Positions 1 through 7,841 of a stretch of DNA of 34,818 nt are shown in pieces. The position numbers and the translations under genes are program-made. The notes under the pieces are model-generated. The model made no database searches. It worked only from the letters and a program-made list of their open reading frames with translations, and had not been told where the DNA came from. Position 1 is the stretch's first letter, and every line of letters begins with the position of its first letter. Where the stretch lies: assembly GCA_903925005.1 (NCBI GenBank), contig CAIYDX010000170.1:1-34818 (forward strand). The letters run 5' to 3'. The stretch comes from an uncultured Geobacteraceae bacterium. Lineage in GTDB: Bacteria > Desulfobacterota > Desulfuromonadia > Geobacterales > Pseudopelobacteraceae.

Positions 1-138
1 CCCTGAATAAATGCATCTAAGAGAAGGATACCGGGCTCAGAATTATGTGGAGAGAAAATACGACAACACATTGGTAAACGGTGAAGGATACCTATCGGAA
101 AGGCGGAACTTCACATTACTTGCAACTTCACATTACAT

Positions 139-294
139 AACCATCCGACAGGAGATCCGAATCCGAGCTCTGAAGATATCGCAATCACACGACGTCTGAA
201 AGAAGCCGGCGAGATCCTCGGAATCAACCTTCTGGATCACATCATAATCGGTTCGCCGGACATCCTATCCTTCGTCGAAAGAGGTCTATTGTGA
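139..294 (+). pseudogene. radC: RadC/JAB-domain protein, C-terminal catalytic fragment
   Basis: The frame read from 139 to the TGA at 292-294 gives a RadC C-terminus: [20 protein letters not shown], then an LGI...LLDHIIIG stretch and an ERGLL ending. With the preceding His codon at 136, the JAMM metal-site pattern H-N-H, then Ser and Asp ([14 protein letters not shown]), is intact. Upstream in the same frame the similarity stops at once and a TGA lies at 82-84, so no RadC N-terminal half is present; RadC proteins are normally about 150-230 residues. The upstream 100 bases hold a short tandem repeat (AACTTCACATTAC at about 107-119 and 124-136) close to the break. The stop overlaps the GTG start of the next gene. 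RadC-like JAB proteins are common on plasmids and integrative elements; their role is unclear. Identification is firm; the pseudogene status is inferred from the missing 5' part. Confidence 0.75.
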
Positions 295-1088
295 ATACAT
301 CCACTGACCTCGCCAAACGCGAAACACTTACCGTAATGCTCAACACCTACAAACAAGCGACTGAGGACATTGAGACAGCTTACGCGCTGCTCGAAGCCGC
401 TCAAGGCCGACTCCGCTCTGCTTTCCTCGATACACCCGGTTACAGTTTCTCGACCAATGACCGCAATATGCACGGCTCCATCGGCAAGGAGGCTTCCACC
501 TGGATCAACAAGAAGGTCAAAAAGGACGCCTGGCGCTGCATCGTCGAACGCATGGAACTCCGTCGCCTGTTGTCCATCAAGCGCCGTGACGAACTCGATA
601 AGCAGCTTGAAGACGGCAAAGAGCTCCCAGACCTCACGGAAGACAACATCCTCGCTATGTTTGAGCAGTCCGCAGCGAATGTGAACACATACCTGGAGGA
701 AGCAGTCAAAGAGGTTTTCGAATATCTTCGCCCACCGGGTAGTCGTTTCAAAACGAACACAGAATTTGAGCTTGGCCGGAAAGTCATCTTGTCGTGGATT
801 GTTGAAAAAGGATGGAATCGCGGGAAGTATCAAGTGAACCATCAGCGCGAGAAATATCTCGTTGCGCTCGATAATGTCTTCTCGATGCTGGACGGTCAAG
901 GCCCAGTCAAGTCGTATCATGGCCCTCTGTATTGCACGATTGCCGATAGCCAGGACGGTAACGGCGAAACTCCATACTTCAAGTTCAAGTGCTACATGAA
1001 CGGAAACCTGCACCTAGAGTTCAAACGCGCTGACCTGGTTGCGCGGTTGAATGCTATCGCTGGCGGGAATCGGCTCAAAACGCAGTAA
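291..1088 (+). CDS. DUF4942-like hypothetical protein
   Basis: A 265-residue soluble protein starting at GTG 291, chosen because an AAAGAGG ribosome site lies at 278-284 and because the GTG overlaps the upstream TGA (GTGA). The C-terminal part ([17 protein letters not shown], then a leucine/asparagine-rich helix) resembles the end of DUF4942 proteins, where a Phe-Lys-rich strand is followed by an N-G-N-x-H motif. The N-terminal half is helical and charged, with no signal peptide or membrane segment. DUF4942 proteins occur on plasmids, phages and genomic islands, sometimes fused to methyltransferase domains; no such domain is seen here. The biochemical role is unknown. The family match is from memory of the motif and is moderately sure; that the gene is real is very likely, given its length and its spacing. 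Confidence 0.75.
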   Translation: MNTSTDLAKRETLTVMLNTYKQATEDIETAYALLEAAQGRLRSAFLDTPGYSFSTNDRNMHGSIGKEASTWINKKVKKDAWRCIVERMELRRLLSIKRRDELDKQLEDGKELPDLTEDNILAMFEQSAANVNTYLEEAVKEVFEYLRPPGSRFKTNTEFELGRKVILSWIVEKGWNRGKYQVNHQREKYLVALDNVFSMLDGQGPVKSYHGPLYCTIADSQDGNGETPYFKFKCYMNGNLHLEFKRADLVARLNAIAGGNRLKTQ

Positions 1089-1113
1089 CACCCATAAACA
1101 AGAGGCTCAAACC

Positions 1114-1398
1114 ATGGCGAAAATATTAGCGACAATTTCGAAGCTTAACGATGAGACCGAATATGAGTTCAAACAACGCTGCTGCGTCGAATTACGCAAC
1201 GCGGCTGGTGGCTCCGATAGAGCCGGATTTATGGCGATAGGCAGGTTCGCGATGACATCCGACGGTTTACTGGAGGTTTCATGTCTTTGGGGTCTCGCGT
1301 ACCCGGAGTTGCCTGCTGAGACATGCTACATCGCCGGGTACAGTCGAACTGAATGCCGGCTCATCTACTTGAAGCCTATTTTCGGAGACAAACCGTGA
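1114..1398 (+). CDS. hypothetical protein (94 aa)
   Basis: This small protein is not recognised. ATG 1114 is preferred over an in-frame upstream start at 1051 because the latter would lie inside the preceding gene; a weak AGAGGC purine stretch lies at 1101-1106. The sequence has a short basic/acidic N-terminus (MAKILATISKLNDETEYEF), a cysteine pair (QRCCVELR) and a mixed alpha/beta pattern with aromatic residues toward the end, with no signal peptide. Its stop TGA overlaps the GTG start of the next gene (GTGA at 1395-1398), implying translational coupling. It belongs to the compact plus-strand series of accessory genes. Confidence 0.6.
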   Translation: MAKILATISKLNDETEYEFKQRCCVELRNAAGGSDRAGFMAIGRFAMTSDGLLEVSCLWGLAYPELPAETCYIAGYSRTECRLIYLKPIFGDKP

Positions 1399-1844
1399 GC
1401 AAATTAAAAACTGGGATGGGTGGTTCTCGTTGCGGAAAATCGCGCTGGACCACGACGGAAGATTTAAAAAACTCCTCGAGAACTCCACGCCGCGTGGAGA
1501 GCACGAAAGTCGTTAAGGCGGAACTTGACGAACTTCTGACTGATGTCCCACCAATCAAGCTCGTTAGTCGACCACGCTCAATCCCGGAATTCACTAAACA
1601 GCTGAACGACTATTTCAACATCCGTAACGGTCACGCCTATCTGGACGCCCGTTTGATGTGCATAACCCGTCAACTGGAGCTCGACATCCTCAAGCTGGAT
1701 GATCTGCTCCACGAGCGCCATGGCGAATATGAGCAAAACTCTGGTCTGAGTATGAACGAGCTGATCACTCAAGAATACGGACTTGCTGCGAACACATTTG
1801 TCGATGCGCTGATTTCCGCTGACGTGTTGGAACCGATCACCTAA
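1395..1844 (+). CDS. hypothetical protein (149 aa)
   Basis: Start GTG 1395 is chosen because it forms a GTGA overlap with the upstream stop. The alternative upstream ATG at 1353 would lie inside the previous gene. The first 45 residues are basic and low-complexity (Lys/Arg/Ser/Thr-rich), suggesting a disordered or nucleic-acid-contacting tail. The remainder is helical, with an acidic and leucine-rich stretch (LELDILKLDDLLHERHGEYE) that could form a coiled coil. No known domain is recognised. The context is a compact operon of plasmid-type genes. Confidence 0.6.
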   Translation: MSKLKTGMGGSRCGKSRWTTTEDLKNSSRTPRRVESTKVVKAELDELLTDVPPIKLVSRPRSIPEFTKQLNDYFNIRNGHAYLDARLMCITRQLELDILKLDDLLHERHGEYEQNSGLSMNELITQEYGLAANTFVDALISADVLEPIT

Positions 1845-1884
1845 AAAAGGAATAACCTCAAGAAGAGGAACGAAAGGACTTAAC

Positions 1885-2550
1885 ATGCCGACCTCAATTA
1901 AGCGCCTTATTCTGCCTGTATCAGTCTCTGATGATAATTTCGACTGTTTCGATCACGCAATCATTGACCTGACCCAAGCCGAAATACAGCTCATCCGTGA
2001 CATGTGCGTGGTAGTCAACACCTGCAAAGGTACGCTCGGCGTTGAAATTTACAAACTCGTCACGTTCCACGACGGTATCGAAGTAATGACTTCTGATTAC
2101 GATACTGAATACCTGGACAATGGCCGGACTCCGTTGAAATCGCCTGAGGAGGACGACACCCGCATTGACTGCGTTTGTCTCAACGTCACTGATGATGACT
2201 TCTTTTGGAGCTTCAATCCAAAAAATACCAACATTCACTGTGAGACGAAGAGCATACCGATAACGGCTCTTGACACTCTTGACACGCTTGACTGCCGGGA
2301 GGTCTCTGTGTCAACAACTAACATCGAGCGCGTTACCAGGGTCAACGACACGATGGCTTTTTATGTGCAAAAGCAACTGCACGAGACCTTCAATCCGGGT
2401 AGTCTGGAAGAGAACCTGACTGATATGCTGACAGACATGATGCACTTCGCCGCTTCCAACGAGATTGATTTCGTAAAATGTCTGCGGATGGCCGAGAACA
2501 ACTATGAGGCAGAAATTTCTGAGGAGGCCGGCTGTGAGCAACAAGCTTAA
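1885..2550 (+). CDS. hypothetical protein (221 aa), acidic
   Basis: ATG 1885 is preceded by AAAGG at 1873-1877 with good spacing. The protein is acidic throughout, with beta-rich N-terminal segments and a helical C-terminus. The C-terminal part (FVKCLRMAENNYEAEI, preceded by an MMHFAASNEIDF helix) looks like the tail of small proteins found on plasmids and phages, where a helix with a cluster of Glu follows an R-M-A-x-x-N/H-Y motif, but I cannot name the family. There is no signal peptide or membrane segment. The last 17 bases overlap the following gene, whose ribosome site lies within this coding sequence. Confidence 0.6.
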   Translation: MPTSIKRLILPVSVSDDNFDCFDHAIIDLTQAEIQLIRDMCVVVNTCKGTLGVEIYKLVTFHDGIEVMTSDYDTEYLDNGRTPLKSPEEDDTRIDCVCLNVTDDDFFWSFNPKNTNIHCETKSIPITALDTLDTLDCREVSVSTTNIERVTRVNDTMAFYVQKQLHETFNPGSLEENLTDMLTDMMHFAASNEIDFVKCLRMAENNYEAEISEEAGCEQQA

Positions 2551-3178
2551 ACGCCGGGCGGCGTCATATACCGACCAGAAACTACCGTCAACACTCGTTT
2601 TGTCTCATATCTCGTCGGCTCTTCGCCGACTCGCGACCGCCGCGAGCGGTAATTTCGGCTCCGACTGTTACGTTCATTCAGCTCTCGCTCAAAACCTTCT
2701 TGCACGGCTCGGTTTCGGCTCAACACTGACCGTGGGTTATGCAGCCTGGAGGGTTGGCAGCGGTGACTCGGACATAATTTTACATGCTCCTATACAGGAC
2801 ATGCCGCCTCAACCTGGTGTCGCATTCCACGTCTGGCTTGAGCTCGGCAGATATCTGCTTGACTTTACCACATGCCAGTTACCGCAAAAAGCTGCGCAGC
2901 TTGATGCCCTTGATGGTGGAACGACAAAAGTAACTTGGCATCCGAACTACCTTTTCACGCCTAAAACCTCCATCTCGCCACTTCGCAACGTGATCCAATT
3001 ACGGGCTGGCCTGTACTGCTACACCCGAGAACCCGAACTTGAAGCGAAAATCATCGCAGCGTCACATCCCCTTGATGATGACGATCTCGCTACGGCTTGG
3101 CTTCTGTATCAGAATCAAGACCTGAACATTTTCGGACCGAGCAACATGCGCGGATCTAATATATTCTGTCCGCCGTAA
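2534..3178 (+). CDS. transglutaminase/papain-fold-like protein with Cys-His-Asp triad
   Basis: GTG 2534 is chosen as start because a perfect GAGGAGG ribosome site lies at 2521-2527. The 214-residue product has the spaced arrangement expected of a transglutaminase-like cysteine hydrolase: Cys45 in SDCYVHSALAQNLLARLG at the head of a helix, then a beta-rich stretch, His99 in FHVWLELG, and Asp110 in YLLDFTTCQLP. This Cys-helix / His-strand / Asp-strand order is characteristic of the transglutaminase-like and arylamine N-acetyltransferase folds. There is no signal peptide, so a cytosolic action is likely. The substrate is unknown. In an accessory operon it could modify a protein or peptide, or act as a toxin or defence effector; these are guesses. 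The triad is seen in the sequence; the fold is inferred. Confidence 0.65.
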   Translation: MSNKLKRRAASYTDQKLPSTLVLSHISSALRRLATAASGNFGSDCYVHSALAQNLLARLGFGSTLTVGYAAWRVGSGDSDIILHAPIQDMPPQPGVAFHVWLELGRYLLDFTTCQLPQKAAQLDALDGGTTKVTWHPNYLFTPKTSISPLRNVIQLRAGLYCYTREPELEAKIIAASHPLDDDDLATAWLLYQNQDLNIFGPSNMRGSNIFCPP

Positions 3179-3319
3179 TCTGAGAACGAAGTGCCGACCT
3201 GACCAACTTCTAACGCTTCAACCACTGGTAATAGCTACATTTCATGCAAAATATGTGTGTACTTGGGCAGCGAGCGGTTCATACTCATCTCAGCAATAAC
3301 CATAAAACCGAGGTGGAAT

Positions 3320-3502
3320 ATGAAAGCGTATGGCGTACCGCGCGTTCCGGATGCATGTTTTCCGGACTAAGCGGATATCAAGAAATTTGGGTTTTCAACC
3401 ATTGACCGTTGCTCTAAAGCCGATCGCGGCAAAAACAACTCACGACGTATCTGGAAAAAGAAAGCACGTATCGCAAACAAACTGATTTCCGCTGAAAACT
3501 AA
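3320..3502 (+). pseudogene. small basic protein ORF interrupted by in-frame TAA
   Basis: ATG 3320 follows a strong GAGGTGG site at 3310-3316 and opens a 16-codon frame (MKAYGVPRVPDACFPD). A TAA at 3368-3370 then interrupts it, and the same frame continues for 43 codons (ADIKKFG onward, then a run rich in Arg and Lys, RRIWKKKARIANKL) to a TAA at 3500-3502. The total 60 codons match the size of small Arg/Lys-rich proteins with a KAYG-x-P-R opening and a P-D-x-A-D-I motif that I recall from plasmids and phages. That the second half keeps a plausible coding sequence argues for a recent nonsense mutation. The family link is weak and from memory. Confidence 0.5.
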
Positions 3503-3530
3503 AAAAAAACACCTCTGGAGACTCAACCCG

Positions 3531-4232
3531 ATGAACGATAAGACGTGCGCAGTAATCGAAAAGATCAAGAAACTCCTGGCACTCGCCAACTCCAGCAACG
3601 AACATGAAGCCGCTCTCGCCGCTGGACATGCGCAACGACTGCTGTCCGAACATAACCTGGCGATGAGTGACATCGACACGACCGACAAACCCGATTCTGC
3701 TGATAAAATCGATGTTGTCGTACCGAAGAACTTGCCAAAATGGCTGCGATACTTGTGCTCCGGCGTAAGCACTGCTTTCGACTGTCAAACCGTACACTAT
3801 CCGACTTCCGGTAAAATGGCTTTTATCGGCGTCGGCGCTGACGTAGCGGTTGCGAGTTATACCTTCAACTACCTGCATCACGTTGTTCGCAAGCTCGGTC
3901 GGAACTTTTTGAAACATCATGTAGATGACCGCATTACCGGGCGCGAACGTACTCTTCAGCAACAGTCGTACTTCCTCGGTGCTGTGTCCACGATATCGCT
4001 CCGTCTTCGCGAGCAGAAAATTCAAACTCCAATAACGAGCACAGCGCTCGTCCCGGTCAAAGACGCTCTGATCAAACAAGCCATGGGCGAGCTCGGTGTC
4101 TTACGGACCGTCAAAAGTCGTCGTAGCTTCATCAACACCGACGCCTACGGGCGTGGGCAAGCGGATGGTCGGCAAGTCGGTATCAACAAGGGGATTGGAA
4201 GTGCAAACAGCAGCAAGAACTTAACCTGGTAA
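3531..4232 (+). CDS. DUF2786 domain protein
   Basis: The first 45 residues carry the DUF2786 signature: a KIKKLLALANSSNEHEAALA stretch followed by A-x-R-LL-x-EHNL. The remainder (about 65-230) resembles the DUF7168-type domain that follows DUF2786 in many plasmid and phage proteins, with a W-L-x-x-L segment, a paired-aromatic YTFNYLHH region and a closing GRGQADGRQVGINKGI stretch that is rich in Gly and Arg. The start ATG has GGAG at 3517-3520. Its function is not established. Such proteins are found next to phage and conjugative genes; no catalytic residues are recognised. The protein is cytosolic by composition. The stop is followed closely by the next gene. Confidence 0.85.
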   Translation: MNDKTCAVIEKIKKLLALANSSNEHEAALAAGHAQRLLSEHNLAMSDIDTTDKPDSADKIDVVVPKNLPKWLRYLCSGVSTAFDCQTVHYPTSGKMAFIGVGADVAVASYTFNYLHHVVRKLGRNFLKHHVDDRITGRERTLQQQSYFLGAVSTISLRLREQKIQTPITSTALVPVKDALIKQAMGELGVLRTVKSRRSFINTDAYGRGQADGRQVGINKGIGSANSSKNLTW

Positions 4233-4247
4233 ATGAAAGGGATGTAT

Positions 4248-4967
4248 ATGAACGATACTACTCCAGCGATGATCTTGCTCCGAGATATCCTCGAGCGCTT
4301 TCCGCAAGCCGACCCAGAGAGTGAATTCTATAACGAGGACATTAACGGCTGCGAAGCAGTCAATTTCATCAGCGAGCTCGTGCTGGAGATCCGAACGCTT
4401 CTCGATGCTGATCACCCACCAACACCCGATAACGGTGCTCTTGAAGCTCTCCGGGCCGCATGGTCTGTTATCGAGGACGTCACGGACGATGACCCAGAAC
4501 GGACCAACAAATTCTTCGCTCTACGCGCTCAAGTGCGAACGGTATTCTGGAACCTCGACGAGCTCAAACCAACCACTCAGACTGAGTACCAAACCTCGTG
4601 GAACTTCGACGTCGACGGTAAGCATGAATTCTTCGACATCCTCGACTGGCGCGCCGATGTTGCCGCTACAGGCACTGTTTGTGGGTATCAAGCTTGGGTT
4701 GAGTATCAGCTGACAACATTGCTACATAACACCAACCTCGACAACGTCCACACCATAGAAATCGCCGGGTGCACCGATGCCGACGGCATCGTTGACGTTA
4801 TCAGCGAAACCGACGCTGAGTTTTTTAGCGTCTACACTCATCGTCAAGGCGAAGGTGTCGAATGTATCTGTGACTTCAACTCGAAAGCTCAGGCGGTTGA
4901 ATTTGCGAAGGCGCTTGCGGGAAGAGGCGGAATTCCCGTGATTGGGAATTTGTGCGCCATCGAGTAA
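4248..4967 (+). CDS. hypothetical protein (239 aa), strongly acidic
   Basis: Three in-frame ATGs exist at 4233, 4242 and 4248; 4248 is preferred because AAAGGG at 4236-4241 then lies 6 bases upstream. The product is rich in Asp and Glu across its whole length, in two parts: a helical N-terminal half (about 1-110), and a second half with alternating beta and alpha elements, ending with a CDFNSKAQAVEFAKALAGRG helix that is typical of a small alpha/beta sandwich. No signal peptide, membrane segment or known motif is seen. The strongly acidic character raises the possibility of a DNA mimic such as an anti-restriction protein, but nothing else supports that. It is the last gene of the plus-strand accessory series. 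Confidence 0.6.
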   Translation: MNDTTPAMILLRDILERFPQADPESEFYNEDINGCEAVNFISELVLEIRTLLDADHPPTPDNGALEALRAAWSVIEDVTDDDPERTNKFFALRAQVRTVFWNLDELKPTTQTEYQTSWNFDVDGKHEFFDILDWRADVAATGTVCGYQAWVEYQLTTLLHNTNLDNVHTIEIAGCTDADGIVDVISETDAEFFSVYTHRQGEGVECICDFNSKAQAVEFAKALAGRGGIPVIGNLCAIE

Positions 4968-5115
4968 CCTCCAGATGAAAACTCGCATCACGAGGATCTC
5001 TCTGGGTCTTCCGAAGCGCCAGAGTCAATAGGAATCATCATCACTTCTCTAACGGATGCCCTCGCATCAACTGGGCATAACTGTTCCAAAAATGCCGCAT
5101 AAACAAAAAGCGGAT

Positions 5116-5216
5116 CGTCACCGTTTCGATTGCTCTCCAGTTTTCTGTATGGCCGCTATGGTGCTCAGCAACTTTACTTTAGTCGTGAAATGAATTAGCC
5201 TGCAAGAACGGTGACG
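5116..5216. repeat. 10-bp inverted repeat, arms 81 bases apart
   Basis: CGTCACCGTT at 5116-5125 is mirrored as AACGGTGACG at 5207-5216. The right arm sits just upstream of the gene that starts at 5260, so a protein-binding role is possible. No function is assigned. The rest of 4968-5259 shows nothing else that I can recognise. Confidence 0.4.
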
Positions 5217-5259
5217 GTCTAGCATCACTGAAGTGACGCTTCCCCTGGAGAAGAGTGTT

Positions 5260-5601
5260 ATGGAAAATTCAAAACCTATTACAACTCAACCAATATCAGA
5301 GGAATCAATTGAAACCGCGTTCCCCGGAGGGTTCAACATTCGGGATGAGGCAAACGCTCTCACTGCATATGCTTTTCGTAACGGTGCGCTTGAGGAACTC
5401 CACACCGGAAAAAACTCACCGCTATTGGACGATCCTTCACTCAGTCGCATTACCGATGAGGAAATAAAACGGCTTATGATCGAGGCGTCTGAAAGACTGG
5501 AGGCGCTTTTACGGCTACGAGAAACATCTCCAGAAGAATACAAGCGAACCATTATCGATTGTGCGCTCCGTTATTGTCGAAACTGGCAGCGAAACGTATA
5601 A
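5260..5601 (+). CDS. conserved hypothetical protein (113 aa)
   Basis: ATG 5260 is preceded by GGAGAAG at 5246-5252, which favours it over an upstream GTG at 5233. The 113 residues include a run reading AYAFRNGALEELHTGKNSPL followed by LLDDPSLSRITDEEIKRLM and a helical, acidic C-terminus ending in a conserved-looking CALRYCRNW. I recall small orphan proteins with the same order (F-R-N-G-x-x-E-D/E-L-H-x-G, then SRITDEE-x-K) in genomic islands and phages of many proteobacteria. Their function is unknown. Two cysteines near the end (C-x-L-R-Y-C) could bind a metal, but no further Cys or His pair is nearby. Confidence 0.65.
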   Translation: MENSKPITTQPISEESIETAFPGGFNIRDEANALTAYAFRNGALEELHTGKNSPLLDDPSLSRITDEEIKRLMIEASERLEALLRLRETSPEEYKRTIIDCALRYCRNWQRNV

Positions 5602-5621
5602 CCAGAAAAATGCACTCTGGT
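5601..5621 (+). terminator. weak hairpin at convergent gene ends
   Basis: ACCAGA at 5601-5606 pairs with TCTGGT at 5616-5621 around a 9-base loop. It lies just after the stop of the 5260 gene and ahead of the convergent minus-strand gene that ends at 5671. The T-run after it is short (TTT), so termination is a weak inference. Confidence 0.35.
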
Positions 5622-5670
5622 TTCACAATAGATACTCCAGCGTGTCTCGCCATGGGAATCTGTGCAGTGT

Positions 5671-6576
5671 TTAAAGCTCTATGATCTTCCTCGTTGCACC
5701 ACACTTCAGTTTTGCATAATCCAGAAAATCCCTCCGGTCAATCTCAGGCTGAACAACTTTCAGACCGTGCTTGAATGCAGCAACCTTCAGCATTCGAGGT
5801 GCTACGTCCAGGAGCCAGTCGGCGACATCTTTCTTTTTCGCGGCTATTGCTGCTTCAATCGCGCCGGGATCTATTACAACCGCTAACCTGGATTCAGTCA
5901 ACAGCCATTTCAAGAATTCAAGATTACCTTCTCGTGCTGCCGCGATTTGTGCCAACGAGATATTCGCCTGCGGCAATGCCTCAGCGACTAACCACTTTCC
6001 TGCTCCCACGTTCCCGCGCTTAAGTACCTCACGCAATTTTTTATCCACACCACCCTGTAAATCAACTACACCGCCGAATTTCGATATTATCCACTTTGCT
6101 GCACTAAATGAACCGTCGCTGTCTGCTGTGCCGAACGCATATCCTACTTCAACATTTGTCAGATTTATCAGATTTCCAGCTGAATGCAAATCATCCAGTG
6201 TAGCGGTGTCACTGTTCTGACAAGCGCGAATGAACTGTCCTCGTGACGTTATCTCTGCTTCATGCAACGGTAGCAATAGTGCTGTGTTCGCCATTACTTT
6301 CCGTAACGTCACAAATTCGTCTATATCTGCGATGACAACGCGGTACTTCAGGAAGCCGTAACCGGTTTTTGTTACGTCGGATGCTGCCGGTAGGTCGCAA
6401 CATACGCTTTCCATAGTACCAACCACCTCAAAAGTAATACTTGATCGTTCTGCCTTTTTGACGACACAAATTCCATTTTGAACGCTGAACTCTGGCTGGA
6501 TTTCAGCGTAGGAGTTGTATACTTCCCAGTGGTCTCCACGTCTGAATATCTCGCGCATCTTTTCAAGTGATATCAT
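5671..6576 (-). CDS. ankyrin-like repeat protein
   Basis: The 301-residue product starts at a well-supported ATG: reading the minus strand, AAGGAGA precedes it with normal spacing. The first 100 residues are a beta-rich region that I do not recognise. From about residue 110 onwards repeated helix-pair units occur, each with a hydrophobic A-A-x-x-G-N/K motif and an L-x-W-L-L pattern (AAREGNLEFLKWLLTE, AAIAAKKKDVADWLLD). This is the pattern of divergent ankyrin repeats, which bind proteins. No signal peptide or membrane segment is present. It is convergent with the 5260 gene and closes the island; its partner is unknown. Confidence 0.65.
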   Translation of the reverse strand: MISLEKMREIFRRGDHWEVYNSYAEIQPEFSVQNGICVVKKAERSSITFEVVGTMESVCCDLPAASDVTKTGYGFLKYRVVIADIDEFVTLRKVMANTALLLPLHEAEITSRGQFIRACQNSDTATLDDLHSAGNLINLTNVEVGYAFGTADSDGSFSAAKWIISKFGGVVDLQGGVDKKLREVLKRGNVGAGKWLVAEALPQANISLAQIAAAREGNLEFLKWLLTESRLAVVIDPGAIEAAIAAKKKDVADWLLDVAPRMLKVAAFKHGLKVVQPEIDRRDFLDYAKLKCGATRKIIEL

Positions 6577-6996
6577 GACGGTCTCCTTGGTCGTGTTATG
6601 TCCTCATCCAAGTTAGTTCGAAAAGCCGTATCGACAATGTACTCGCTGAAAGGCACGATATCCGCTCCGTCTGTTAAATTGAGTTTGATTATGCTCTAAA
6701 AACCATAAAAAACCTGTCTAAGTCGGTTGGGGGTTCTGAGGTTCCTCAAGGCAACGCGGAACCATCTGCTCATAGGAACTCTTATCGGAATCAAAAATCG
6801 GACTTTTGGGATCATCTGGTGATTTGAAGAAGTTGGCGTGACGCTATGGAGACGGGAAGAAGGGAGTGAGGAAGCAAGGATGCTTTTCTGCTGTGAGGTA
6901 TGTCGTAAACTTCTATATGTTGAATAAAGCTTCTATCATTTCAATGTCCCGTAATATCCTTGCTTCAATAGCAGTGTTGAAGGTAAAGTGTCCGCC
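6577..6996. other. non-coding stretch between island and envelope region
   Basis: The 420 bases between the divergent genes at 6576 (minus) and 6997 (plus) hold no convincing gene, tRNA or terminator. Near the plus-strand gene the sequence is AT-rich and has CTTCTAT at two sites (6909-6915 and 6930-6936), where a promoter for that gene would be expected. No clear -35/-10 pair is claimed. The stretch marks the change from accessory to envelope genes and could contain the junction of an inserted element, but no flanking direct repeat was found. Confidence 0.4.
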
Positions 6997-7830
6997 ATGA
7001 ATATAAAGACACTCGTTTTGTGGATGACAATTTTGTGCGGGTTGTATGCTTTATTGCAGCCTATCCCCGCTCATGCCTTAAATTACGCCACCGGCATCAA
7101 AGCGGCACCCGGCTACCAGCTAAACCTGTATCCGTTTTACTCCCATGCCGACATCTTCACGAATAAAAATGGCGGCCATTCCGTCACTGATCTGGGGCTT
7201 AATAAGTACGGGGTCATGATCGGCAACAGCTACTACGCTGGTGATTTCCTGCTGAACGTCAACATCCCGGTCGGCACTTTGGATGTCGGCAAACGAAAAA
7301 GTGATGATACCGGTCTTGGTGATATCCAACTGCGTGCCGGCTGGTTTCTGCCCGTGGAAACGGTGACTGTCATGCCGACGCTTGTGGTCAAGGTTCCTAC
7401 CGGCAGCTATGACAAAAACCATCCGGTAAATTTCGGTGATGGTCAGGCAGATCTGATTGCGGAGTTGTATCTCTTCAAGCTTATGCCTCAGATTTCTTTC
7501 GATGCAGTGCTCAAATACGCCGTCCGTTTCCGCAACCCGGACAGCAACGTAACTCCCGGCAACGAATTTACTGCAGAGGGCCTGGCCACCTGGCGTCTGG
7601 CCGAAAAAATACGGATCGGCCCGGCAGTCAATTTTATCATTGGCGAAGACAATAAAAAAAGTGGTAAAACCGTGGCAGATAGTGGACTTATGCGTCTGTC
7701 CCTCGGTGGTGAGTTTTACTATGGCCGTTTCGATCATGTAAAAATATCTCTGGCGGCTTACCAGGATGTACTGAGCCGCAATACGACAGAAGGGGTACTG
7801 GTGATAAGTCGCTTTGTCATCAGGTTCTAA
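6997..7830 (+). CDS. outer-membrane MetA-pathway-like channel protein
   Basis: The 277-residue protein has an N-terminal signal peptide (about residues 1-27, hydrophobic core ending in PIPAHA) and then a beta-barrel type sequence that ends in a terminal Phe (RFVIRF), typical of outer-membrane proteins. The pattern GLGDIQLRAGWFLP, repeated aromatic-glycine strands and a VKVPTGSYD motif match the MetA-pathway/phenol-degradation outer-membrane family (PF13557), usually about 280-330 residues. These proteins are thought to be channels for aromatic or other hydrophobic compounds; the substrate here is unknown. ATG 6997 and GTG 6988 are both possible starts; the GAAGG at 6979-6983 is 4 bases from the GTG and 13 from the ATG. 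It is followed 11 bases later by a sensor kinase, so the two may be cotranscribed. Confidence 0.75.
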   Translation: MNIKTLVLWMTILCGLYALLQPIPAHALNYATGIKAAPGYQLNLYPFYSHADIFTNKNGGHSVTDLGLNKYGVMIGNSYYAGDFLLNVNIPVGTLDVGKRKSDDTGLGDIQLRAGWFLPVETVTVMPTLVVKVPTGSYDKNHPVNFGDGQADLIAELYLFKLMPQISFDAVLKYAVRFRNPDSNVTPGNEFTAEGLATWRLAEKIRIGPAVNFIIGEDNKKSGKTVADSGLMRLSLGGEFYYGRFDHVKISLAAYQDVLSRNTTEGVLVISRFVIRF

Positions 7831-7841
7831 CCGATATATTC

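Noticed and set aside
11..199. Open frame of 62 codons at the left edge
   Set aside because: It has no ribosome site, no recognisable motif, and it overlaps the RadC fragment in another frame.
237..1013. 258-codon minus-strand frame opposite the DUF4942-like gene
   Set aside because: No ribosome site or family match; the plus-strand gene has both.
3414..4079. 221-codon minus-strand frame opposite the DUF2786 gene
   Set aside because: It is the reverse shadow of a well-supported family gene and shows no start signal.
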